DNA of 6,909 nt from Nitrosomonas sp. (lineage in GTDB: Bacteria > Pseudomonadota > Gammaproteobacteria > Burkholderiales > Nitrosomonadaceae). The notes under the pieces were generated by a model. The model saw only the letters and a list, made by a program, of their open reading frames with translations, was not told where the DNA came from and did not search any database. Made by a program: the position numbers and the translations under genes. Positions 1 through 6,454 of the stretch are shown here, piece after piece (positions within the stretch are counted from its first letter, which is position 1; every line of letters starts with the position of its first letter). Where the stretch lies: contig SXJH01000081.1 of assembly GCA_005779435.1 (NCBI GenBank), positions 1-6,909 on the forward strand, in the 5' to 3' direction.

Positions 1-2189
1 AGAAAAAATTGCTTGAATCCCGGCGTTTCATAAACCAAATCCCGGTATGCTTTAAAAGAAGCCATTGCAAGCTTTTCCATCGCCGGATAATAGCGATCAG
101 CATTGGCACCGACAGCATCGTGGCTTAGTAACGTCGCCTCCATCGTGGCCGCCACCAGCGTTTCCAGATTGCGCCGTCCGATTTCGGGTTCTGCGTATTT
201 ACTGCTGATAACCTCGCCTTGTTCGGTCACACGGATCTGGCCGTTCACACTGCCCGGCGGTTGCGCCAAAATACTTTGGTAGCTGGGTCCGCCGCCGCGT
301 CCCACAGTACCACCGCGACCGTGAAACAGGCGCAACTCGATACGGTGCTTGGTAAAAACACGGGTGAGTTCGATTTCCGCCTTATATATCTCCCAGTTCG
401 ACGTGATAAATCCGCCATCTTTATTGCTATCGGAATAACCGAGCATCACCTCTTGCACATTGCCACGAGCGTTCAACAGCTTGCGGTAATACGGCAACGA
501 AAACAGTCGATCCATAATCTCGCTGCAACTGCGTAAATCCGAAATGGTTTCAAACAACGGAATGATGTTGAGATGCAACTGCGGATCTTCTCCTGCTTGC
601 AATAAACCGACCTGCTGCAACAGGAATGCCACTTCCAGCACATTGATAACGCCCGTTGTCATGGAAATGATGTAATTTGTCATCGCAGCACGGCCAAAAC
701 GGCGATGAATCTCGGCAGCGCATTGCAAAATACGAAGCTCGGATTGCGCCAATTCGGAAAAACCGGCATACGAGCCGAGTATCGGACGAGCTTGGCCGAT
801 TTCTTCCAGCAACCAATCGATGCGCTGCTTTTCATCCAATTGCGCATAACCGCTGCGGCCGGTACTGCGCTCGTATAGCTCGCCGACGACTTGCTCATGG
901 ATTTTGCTGTGTTGACGCATATCCAGCGGCGCCAAATGAAAACCGAACACATCCACGGCGCGGCGGAGATTGCGTAAAACACCGCGTGCGATCCAAGAGG
1001 ATTTATGCTGTTTAAGCGAGTCGACGATGACGCTGAGGTCGTGCAAAAACTCGTCGCTGCTGGCATAGGGTTCCCGAGCGTCCGATGGCGTATATTGCGT
1101 TACCTGGTGACCCAATTGATGCGCAGTTGCAACCAAGCGCGCGGCGATGCTGAGAAAAATCCGCCGGTACGGCTCGTCAGACCGGTTAGGAATATCCGGC
1201 GCGGTGGCGGCTAATTGCTTGACTTCGTCGCTGATCTGCACCAATCGTTCGGCCAGACTCATGGAACGGCCGATTTTAAGCACGGCATCGATGTAATAAT
1301 CCAACGCCACCGACGATTGACGTTCCACAGCTTTCAGCATTACTTCATGCGTAACGAAAGGATTGCCATCGCGATCACCGCCGATCCAGCTGCCGATACG
1401 CAGAAATGAAGTCACTGCGGGGACATCGACGACCAAACGGCGCTCCAGCAAATCTTCGATTTTTGCGTAAATGTAGGGAATTTCGTTTAGGAAAGTGTAG
1501 CTGTAATAAGCCAGCCCGTTTTCTATTTCATCGTATACCGATAAACGCGTTGGCCGCAACATGCGGGTTTGCCACAACAATTGTATCGTAGCGCGCAGAT
1601 TTTCTTCGTTATGACGCTCTTCGTTCGGGGTGAGCTCAGTGCGTGCACGCTCCTTCAACAGCCGCTCGATGGTTAATTGGCAATCCAATATGCTTCTGCG
1701 TTGCACTTCCGTCGGATGCGCCGTGAGAACCGGTGAAACGACGGCTTTTTTAAAAAAACCGGACAAAACCGCACGTTCGTTGCCTTTTGCCAGCACACGC
1801 TCCAGCGCCAATGTCACACTGCCCGCCTGCGGCGGCGATCCGGCGCGCAGATGCGCACGCCGCCGCCGGTTATGATGCACATCCTCCGCGATATTGGACA
1901 GCAATGAAAAATAACTGAACGCACGAACGACGGGCAGCGAATCCTTATCGCTCAATTGCTTGAGTATCGCATTCAATTCCTGCCGGGCTTTGGGATCTTG
2001 ATCGCGGTGAAAGCGAATCGCGGTTTGACGAATATTTTCGACTAATTCAAACGCGGCGTCGCCTTCCTGTTCCCGCAGCGTATCGCCCAACATGCGGCCC
2101 AAAAACCGTATATCTTCGCGTAGCGGTAAGTCTTTATCGTCTACGAAATTGTTTTTCACACCATTGTTTTCTGAATCCGTAATACTCAT
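1..2189 (-). CDS. ppc: Phosphoenolpyruvate carboxylase, 3' end cut off by the window
   Basis: This cytoplasmic enzyme carboxylates phosphoenolpyruvate with bicarbonate to give oxaloacetate and phosphate, replenishing the TCA cycle. I translated the minus strand from the ATG at 2189; 729 codons stay open to the left edge. The family is usually about 880-940 residues, so roughly the last 200 are outside, including the C-terminal residues that bind the inhibitor aspartate in E. coli. Visible hallmarks are the TAHPTE motif with catalytic His158 (E. coli His138), an LDMRQ segment with Arg425, the LGYSDSNKD segment with Lys590, and the glycine-rich FHGRGGTVGRGGGP loop with His623, Arg625 and Arg631. 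The last residues seen (YRDLVYETPGF) are also typical. The start is supported by GGATAGG a few bases upstream (about 2196-2202) and by normal N-terminal length. The gene is divergent from hemC. No frameshift or missing catalytic residue is seen. Family identity is essentially certain. Confidence 0.97.
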   Translation of the reverse strand, partial: MSITDSENNGVKNNFVDDKDLPLREDIRFLGRMLGDTLREQEGDAAFELVENIRQTAIRFHRDQDPKARQELNAILKQLSDKDSLPVVRAFSYFSLLSNIAEDVHHNRRRRAHLRAGSPPQAGSVTLALERVLAKGNERAVLSGFFKKAVVSPVLTAHPTEVQRRSILDCQLTIERLLKERARTELTPNEERHNEENLRATIQLLWQTRMLRPTRLSVYDEIENGLAYYSYTFLNEIPYIYAKIEDLLERRLVVDVPAVTSFLRIGSWIGGDRDGNPFVTHEVMLKAVERQSSVALDYYIDAVLKIGRSMSLAERLVQISDEVKQLAATAPDIPNRSDEPYRRIFLSIAARLVATAHQLGHQVTQYTPSDAREPYASSDEFLHDLSVIVDSLKQHKSSWIARGVLRNLRRAVDVFGFHLAPLDMRQHSKIHEQVVGELYERSTGRSGYAQLDEKQRIDWLLEEIGQARPILGSYAGFSELAQSELRILQCAAEIHRRFGRAAMTNYIISMTTGVINVLEVAFLLQQVGLLQAGEDPQLHLNIIPLFETISDLRSCSEIMDRLFSLPYYRKLLNARGNVQEVMLGYSDSNKDGGFITSNWEIYKAEIELTRVFTKHRIELRLFHGRGGTVGRGGGPSYQSILAQPPGSVNGQIRVTEQGEVISSKYAEPEIGRRNLETLVAATMEATLLSHDAVGANADRYYPAMEKLAMASFKAYRDLVYETPGFKQFF

Positions 2190-2256
2190 TGCTTACCTAT
2201 CCACGATTAAAATGAATCCAGCGCATCCCTGCGACGAGCCAAGTCCGTACCGGCCA

Positions 2257-2273
2257 TGCTAAAATGTTTAGCA
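2257..2273. promoter_or_regulatory. Perfect 7-bp inverted repeat in the ppc/hemC divergent spacer, possible operator
   Basis: TGCTAAA-ATG-TTTAGCA is a perfect dyad of two 7-base arms around a 3-base centre. It lies about midway in the 121-bp spacer, 68 bases from the ppc start and 38 bases from the hemC start. On the plus strand it contains TAAAAT (2260-2265), which resembles a -10 box, but no convincing -35 sits at the right distance. It is not followed immediately by a T run, so it does not look like a terminator. A regulator site shared by both genes is inference; the symmetry is directly visible. The rest of the spacer (about 2281-2310) is strongly T/A-rich and probably holds promoter elements that I cannot place exactly. 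Confidence 0.35.
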
Positions 2274-2310
2274 GCGAAAGTTTTTGTAATTTTTTCATTT
2301 TATATTATTA

Positions 2311-3267
2311 ATGCTCAATTCACTTTTATCTCCACAGAAAATCGTCATCGCTTCGCGGGAAAGCTTGCTCGCTATGTGGCAAGCCAAGCATATCCAGAAA
2401 CGTTTGAGCGGATTATACCCGCAAACTGAAATCAGCATACTTGGCATGACAACGCGCGGCGACCAAATATTGGATCAGTCGCTATCCAAAATCGGCGGCA
2501 AGGGATTGTTCATCAAAGAACTTGAACAAGCGCTGGAAGATGGCCGCGCCGATATTGCGGTGCATTCCATGAAAGACATGCCGATGAACGTGCCCGACGG
2601 ATTCGCGCTGGCTGCTATCACAGAACGGGAAGACCCTCGCGATGCTTTCGTTTCCAATCGCTACCGCAGTTTGAACGAACTACCGGAAGGCAGTATCGTC
2701 GGCACCTCCAGCTTACGGCGCGAAAGCCAGTTGCGGGCACAATTTCCGCATCTTAAAGTGGAGCCTTTGCGCGGCAACGTACAAACCCGGCTGAGAAAGC
2801 TCGACGAAGGACAATACGCCGCGATCATTCTGGCGGCAGCCGGATTGAAACGGCTCGAATTGTCCGACCGCATTACCGCACTCTTGAGTCCCGAACAAAG
2901 CCTACCCGCAGTCGGTCAGGGCGCCTTGGGCATCGAATGCCGCTCCGATCGCACGGACCTTATTCAACTTATGCAACCGCTGCATCATCAGGAAACCGCT
3001 TTTTGTGTCGAAGCGGAACGCGCCATGAGCCGTGTATTGGGCGGCAGTTGCCAAGTGCCGTTGGGTGCGTTTGCCGAAATCGCCGACGGCACGCTGCAAT
3101 TGCGCGGATTCGTTGCACAGCCGGACGGCAAACGCATCGTCAGCGATATGTTGAAAGGCGAACCGTCCACTGGAATCGCAATGGGTCAGCAGTTGGCAGA
3201 AAAGCTCATCAAACAAGGCGCCGATGAAATTCTGGCGACACTGGTTCCTGCCGAAGGTTGGAAATAG
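2311..3267 (+). CDS. hemC: Porphobilinogen deaminase (hydroxymethylbilane synthase)
   Basis: HemC is a cytoplasmic enzyme that polymerises four porphobilinogen molecules into hydroxymethylbilane, the linear tetrapyrrole used by HemD. The 318-residue product matches the usual length (about 310). It opens with the family signature IVIASRESLLAMWQA (residues 11-25), followed by GDQILDQSLSKIGGKGLF (50-67), the catalytic aspartate Asp89 in HSMKD, GTSSLRR (131-137), the EPLRGNVQTRLRKL segment (151-164), and VLGGSCQVPLG with Cys247, the residue that anchors the dipyrromethane cofactor. All active-site landmarks are intact. The ATG at 2311 is the only reasonable start: an in-frame stop lies at 2287-2289 with no other start codon between, and the signature begins only ten residues in. 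There is no clear Shine-Dalgarno sequence; the leader is T/A-rich. The stop overlaps or directly abuts hemD, pointing to one transcript. Confidence 0.98.
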   Translation: MLNSLLSPQKIVIASRESLLAMWQAKHIQKRLSGLYPQTEISILGMTTRGDQILDQSLSKIGGKGLFIKELEQALEDGRADIAVHSMKDMPMNVPDGFALAAITEREDPRDAFVSNRYRSLNELPEGSIVGTSSLRRESQLRAQFPHLKVEPLRGNVQTRLRKLDEGQYAAIILAAAGLKRLELSDRITALLSPEQSLPAVGQGALGIECRSDRTDLIQLMQPLHHQETAFCVEAERAMSRVLGGSCQVPLGAFAEIADGTLQLRGFVAQPDGKRIVSDMLKGEPSTGIAMGQQLAEKLIKQGADEILATLVPAEGWK

Positions 3268-4052
3268 TATTGCCCGCAAACAAGCAACTTGCCGGTATGA
3301 ATGTATTGGTCACGCGGCCAGCCCATCAATCCGCTTTTCTTGCCGACGGTATCCGTGCATTGGGCGGCAATCCGATTTTGCTCCCAGTGCTTGAAATTAC
3401 CGATGTTGCCGACTTAAGTCCTGTCAACAACCTCATAAGCCGTCTGCACGAATTCGACTGGGCCGTATTCGTCAGCCCCAATGCCGTTAACAAGGCATTG
3501 ACACTGATTACCCAGCAGCACACTTTGCCGCCGCAGTTGAAAATTGCGGCCGTCGGCAAAGGAAGCGCGGATACATTGCGGCAGTATGGCATCAACGAGA
3601 TACTCATCCCTGCAGAGCAATCGGATAGCGAAGGATTGCTGAAGTGCGTGGAATTGCAAAATATGACCGGTAAACGCGTGGTCATTTTCCGTGGCAACGG
3701 CGGCAGGCCGTTATTGGGCGACACGCTCAAAGCGCGCGGCGCACAGGTCGAGTACGCCGAATGTTATATCCGCAAAATGCCCGAGATCGATACCGCGCCG
3801 CTATTAGCCGCATGGTCGCATGGCAAAATTCATGCCGTAATCATTACCAGCAGCGAGGGATTGCACAATTTATTTGACATAATAGGCAAGCTTGGCCAAC
3901 AATTACTGAAATTTACACCCGTTTTTACAGTTCATGAACGTATTGCCCGGAACGCCCAAAACTTGGGATTGGAAAAAGTTATTAAAGCGGCCCATACCGG
4001 AGATGAAGGTTTGCTTGAAAGTCTGCGGCGTTACTTTCCGGTTGCTAAATGA
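3258..4052 (+). CDS. hemD: Uroporphyrinogen-III synthase
   Basis: HemD closes hydroxymethylbilane with inversion of ring D to form uroporphyrinogen III, the step after HemC. The longest frame gives 264 residues, normal for a stand-alone HemD (about 245-265), so it lacks the C-terminal HemX fusion seen in some betaproteobacteria. Motifs of this poorly conserved family, numbered from 3258, are VLVTRP (16-21), FVSPNAV (71-77), AVGKGSA (98-104), DSEGLL (123-128), RGNGGRPLL (145-153) with RGAQVEYAECYIR (160-172), and IITSSEGL (195-202). The start is uncertain. TTG at 3258 lies inside hemC (10-bp overlap). TTG at 3270 lies just after the hemC stop, with GAAGG 12 bases upstream. ATG at 3297 removes 13 residues, leaves the first motif nearly at the N-terminus and has no visible ribosome site. 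In each case hemC and hemD are likely translationally coupled. Function is confident; the exact start is not. Confidence 0.95.
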   Translation: MEIVLPANKQLAGMNVLVTRPAHQSAFLADGIRALGGNPILLPVLEITDVADLSPVNNLISRLHEFDWAVFVSPNAVNKALTLITQQHTLPPQLKIAAVGKGSADTLRQYGINEILIPAEQSDSEGLLKCVELQNMTGKRVVIFRGNGGRPLLGDTLKARGAQVEYAECYIRKMPEIDTAPLLAAWSHGKIHAVIITSSEGLHNLFDIIGKLGQQLLKFTPVFTVHERIARNAQNLGLEKVIKAAHTGDEGLLESLRRYFPVAK

Positions 4053-4108
4053 TATGCAACAAAGCGACCCGAATGTAAACCTTAAAAAATAGAATGCCGA
4101 CACGCTGC

Positions 4109-4128
4109 TCGGTTGCTTCGGCAATCGA
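4109..4128 (+). other. RNA hairpin with a UUCG tetraloop between hemD and hemY
   Basis: TCGGTTGC and GCAATCGA pair as an 8-bp stem (one G-U pair) closing the loop TTCG, giving the C(UUCG)G arrangement known to be unusually stable in RNA. It lies in the 131-bp gap between the hemD stop and hemY start. No T run follows on the plus strand, so an intrinsic terminator for hemCD is unlikely. A competing pairing exists between TGCCGA (4095-4100) and TCGGCA (4118-4123), which would exclude the first hairpin. On the minus strand that second pairing is followed by a T-rich run (complement of 4084-4089), but no minus-strand gene seems to need ending there. A role in mRNA processing or stability is possible but inferred. 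Confidence 0.4.
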
Positions 4129-4183
4129 CAATCTATGGGTTAAACATTAACAATGATCGACTCTACTGCAATGAGGAGAATAT

Positions 4184-5359
4184 ATGAAAATGATATTTTG
4201 GCTATTGGCGCTATTCGCTGCTGCTGTAGCCGTTACACTGACCGCTAAAAATATAACCGGGCATGCATCGCTGTCGATGCCTCCCTATCAATTGGAATTG
4301 CCGCTCAATGAGTTTATCGTTGCGGCGCTTGCAGCTTTTCTTGTTTTCTATGTGCTCATCCGGTTTATTTTAGGAGTTTTCGGCTATAGCAAAAAACACC
4401 GCCATAAGAAAATGGACGAAATGCTGCTATCAGGACTCAAGGCTTATTTCGAGGACGATTTTGCCAAAGCGCAAAAAAATGCAGCCGCTGCGCTCAATTT
4501 GGCCGATTCGTCAACAGCCAAGGCAATCAGTGCCGTTATTGCGGCACGATCGGCACAGAAGCTTGGCGATATCGGCTCGCGCGATCGATATATCAACACC
4601 GCGATCAGTCAGGCTCCCGACGAAAAATCATTGTGTTTGGCCGCCAAAACCGAGTTCCAATTAAGCCAGGGACAACATCAAGAAGCGCTTGCCAGCTTAC
4701 AATCGCTATATGCAGAGGGCGGATTGCAGTCATCTGCTGTTTTAAGGCTTGAGCTGCAAGCGCAGCAACAGGCAGGCCATTGGGACGCCGTCATCGAATT
4801 GGCCAAAATGCTGGAAAAACGCCCATCAATCGACAAAACCGAAATACGGCAACTGAAACATGCCGCGCAAATTGAAAATATCAAAGCCAAAGCAACCGAT
4901 TTACAAACGTTGAATCGATACTGGCAACACATTCCGCCATCAGAAAAAATGGACAGCAGATTATGCGCAGCGGCTACGCGCGCCTACATCAGTCTGGACA
5001 ATTGCGCGATGGCCAATCAAATCATTGAACAGAATATACCCTATACTTGGAACGACGAATTGATCGAGCTTTATTCGTCATGTTTGGGAGATCACGTCAG
5101 CCGTCAAATCGAATGCGCCGAAGTTTGGTTGAGGGCGCAACCCAATAATGCGCAGTTGTTATTAACATTAGGCAGGCTTTGCACCTACTGCGAACTTTGG
5201 GGCAAAGCGCAAAATTATTTAGAAGCCAGCTTATCGGTCGTCCCAGGGCACAAAGCACACTTTGCATTGGCGCAGTTACACGAGAAATTAGGCAAACATG
5301 AGTTAGCCATGAATCATTACAACAAAGGCCTTGAGCTGACGCTGCAGCATCTGAAATAG
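4184..5359 (+). CDS. hemY: HemY, membrane-anchored TPR protein of the heme gene cluster
   Basis: This is the proteobacterial HemY family (HemY_N plus tetratricopeptide repeats). It is encoded with hemC and hemD in many proteobacteria, but its biochemical role is not settled. It is unrelated to the protoporphyrinogen oxidase also called HemY in Bacillus. The 391-residue length fits (E. coli about 398). Two hydrophobic helices are clear, about residues 3-21 and 43-67, separated by a short polar loop. The basic stretch KKHRHKK (70-76) after the second helix predicts a cytoplasmic C-terminal domain by the positive-inside rule. The remainder is helical and TPR-like, including 86-105 and, near the end, LGRLCTYCELWGKAQNYLE (329-347) and HFALAQLHEKLGKHELAMNHY (359-379). 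The start is well supported: GAGGAG at 4173-4178 is 5 bases from ATG 4184, which it favours over the ATG two codons later. The 131-bp gap after hemD leaves room for separate expression. The product carries seven cysteines, two of them as CTYC (333-336). Confidence 0.93.
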   Translation: MKMIFWLLALFAAAVAVTLTAKNITGHASLSMPPYQLELPLNEFIVAALAAFLVFYVLIRFILGVFGYSKKHRHKKMDEMLLSGLKAYFEDDFAKAQKNAAAALNLADSSTAKAISAVIAARSAQKLGDIGSRDRYINTAISQAPDEKSLCLAAKTEFQLSQGQHQEALASLQSLYAEGGLQSSAVLRLELQAQQQAGHWDAVIELAKMLEKRPSIDKTEIRQLKHAAQIENIKAKATDLQTLNRYWQHIPPSEKMDSRLCAAATRAYISLDNCAMANQIIEQNIPYTWNDELIELYSSCLGDHVSRQIECAEVWLRAQPNNAQLLLTLGRLCTYCELWGKAQNYLEASLSVVPGHKAHFALAQLHEKLGKHELAMNHYNKGLELTLQHLK

Positions 5360-5371
5360 GAAATAAGCGAT

Positions 5372-6418
5372 TCAAGAAACAAGGGGATTACTGGTAGACG
5401 GCGTGAATACATCGGAGAAAAAAGCATTCTTAGATAAGTGCCGAAAATTGATAAAGTCATGGTAAGCGGCCTTTACCATGACCGGCGCGCCGCAAGCGTA
5501 AACTTGGCATTTTTCCAAACTTTGAAAATCCTGCATTACCGCTTCGTGCACTAAACCGGTTCTCCCTTTCCAATTATCCGATTCCAACGGTTCGGACAGC
5601 ACCGGGATGAACGTAAAATTGCCGTACCGATTTTGCCAATCTTCGGCCAAATCCGCTAAATACAAATCCGCTTTTACACGAACACCCCAATAGAGCGTTA
5701 TTTTGCGTTTGGTATCTCGGGTACCCTGTTGGTAAAAAATATGTTCGAGAATGCTCTTGATCGGCGCAAAACCCGTGCCGCTGGCCAGGAAAATTACGTC
5801 CATATCTTCCGGGGTATCGCGCAAAAAAAACGATCCGAGCGGACCGGTAAAACGCAGCATGTCTTTAACTTTCATGTTATTAAAGACATATTCGGTAAAC
5901 GCACCGCCGGGATAGTTGCGTACATGCAGCTGTAAAAACTCGTCGTCGTGCGGAGAATTTGCCAAAGAAAAACTACGGCGCTTACCATCCTTCAGCAAAA
6001 TATCGATATACTGACCCGCCAAAAACTGCAACCGTTGATTGGCGGGTAATTTCAGAGAAAGAATCATGACATCGGGTGCAACACGCTCGAGTTTCTGCAC
6101 GCGGCATGGTAACGTCTTGATTTCTATCCCTTTGGTCGCACTGATTTCATGGCATTCGATCACCAAATCGGACAATGGGGATGCACAGCAAAAAAGCGCG
6201 TATCCATTGCGCTTCTCTATATCGGTCAACGCTTCTTCGCTATGGCTGCCATAATGCACCGTACCCTCAACAATTTTGCCTTTACAAATTCCGCAAGACC
6301 CATTGCGACAACCGTAAGGCATCGAGAAACCTTCGCGGAGGGCTGCTTCCAAAATTGTTTCGCCAGCTTCAACTTGCAAAACATGCTCGCTTGGTTTGAT
6401 AATGATTCGATACGACAT
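5372..6418 (-). CDS. NAD(P)H oxidoreductase with N-terminal [2Fe-2S] ferredoxin domain (AscD/RfbI-like family)
   Basis: The 348-residue product is a three-module electron-transfer flavoprotein, predicted to pass electrons from NAD(P)H through FAD to a [2Fe-2S] cluster and on to an unknown acceptor. Residues 1-92 form a plant-type ferredoxin with cluster ligands Cys37, Cys42, Cys45 (CRNGSCGIC) and Cys77 (or the adjacent Cys78). Residues about 103-200 form the FAD domain with RSFS (148-151) and GPLGSF (192-197). Residues about 205-335 form the NAD(P) domain with ASGTGFAPI (212-220) and YACGAP (307-312). Relatives are often labelled CDP-6-deoxy-delta-3,4-glucoseen reductase, but no partner dehydratase or dideoxysugar gene is seen here, so that name is not justified. 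Similar fusions serve as reductase components of oxygenases. No signal peptide is visible, so it is probably cytoplasmic. The ATG at 6418 lies just before the ferredoxin fold; a strong Shine-Dalgarno is lacking. It converges on hemY (12 bp between stops) and diverges from the next gene. Confidence 0.93.
   Translation of the reverse strand: MSYRIIIKPSEHVLQVEAGETILEAALREGFSMPYGCRNGSCGICKGKIVEGTVHYGSHSEEALTDIEKRNGYALFCCASPLSDLVIECHEISATKGIEIKTLPCRVQKLERVAPDVMILSLKLPANQRLQFLAGQYIDILLKDGKRRSFSLANSPHDDEFLQLHVRNYPGGAFTEYVFNNMKVKDMLRFTGPLGSFFLRDTPEDMDVIFLASGTGFAPIKSILEHIFYQQGTRDTKRKITLYWGVRVKADLYLADLAEDWQNRYGNFTFIPVLSEPLESDNWKGRTGLVHEAVMQDFQSLEKCQVYACGAPVMVKAAYHDFINFRHLSKNAFFSDVFTPSTSNPLVS
6374..6403 (+). 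promoter_or_regulatory. Tentative promoter for the 6455 gene, inside the start of the divergent gene
   Basis: TTGCAA (6374-6379) and GATAAT (6398-6403) are separated by 18 bases and match the sigma-70 -35 and -10 consensus at 4/6 and 5/6 positions. Transcription would start near 6410 and leave a leader of about 45 bases before ATG 6455. Because only 36 bp separate the two divergent start codons, at least one promoter must lie in the opposite gene, which makes this position plausible. An alternative is TTGAAA (6418-6423), 17 bases, TTTAGT (6441-6446), which would give an almost leaderless transcript. This is pattern matching only. Confidence 0.2.
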
Positions 6419-6454
6419 TGAAAAGCCGACAAATAAAAAATTTAGTGATTTAAA

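Noticed and set aside
680..1066. Open frames on both strands inside 219-1875, including a 128-codon minus-strand frame
   Set aside because: They lie in other frames of the ppc coding sequence, which is continuous on the minus strand from 2189 to the edge with all catalytic motifs.
2902..3279. A 125-codon minus-strand frame and other frames opposite hemC
   Set aside because: They are antisense or out-of-frame shadows of hemC; the translations resemble no family and have no ribosome site.
3326..3730. A 134-codon minus-strand frame opposite hemD
   Set aside because: Shadow of hemD; low-complexity composition typical of antisense frames and no recognisable motif.
4084..4128. Minus-strand terminator-like structure (stem TGCCGA/TCGGCA followed by a T-rich run)
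   Set aside because: The stem is only 6 bp with a 17-base loop, and no minus-strand transcript is expected to end there, since the nearest minus-strand gene already ends at 5372.
5360..5371. Possible bidirectional terminator between the convergent hemY and oxidoreductase genes
   Set aside because: The 12-bp gap and its flanks show no GC-rich hairpin followed by a T run on either strand.
6149..6421. Plus-strand frames of 71-90 codons within 6039-6421
   Set aside because: They are antisense to the ferredoxin domain, whose cysteine motif shows the minus strand is the coding one.
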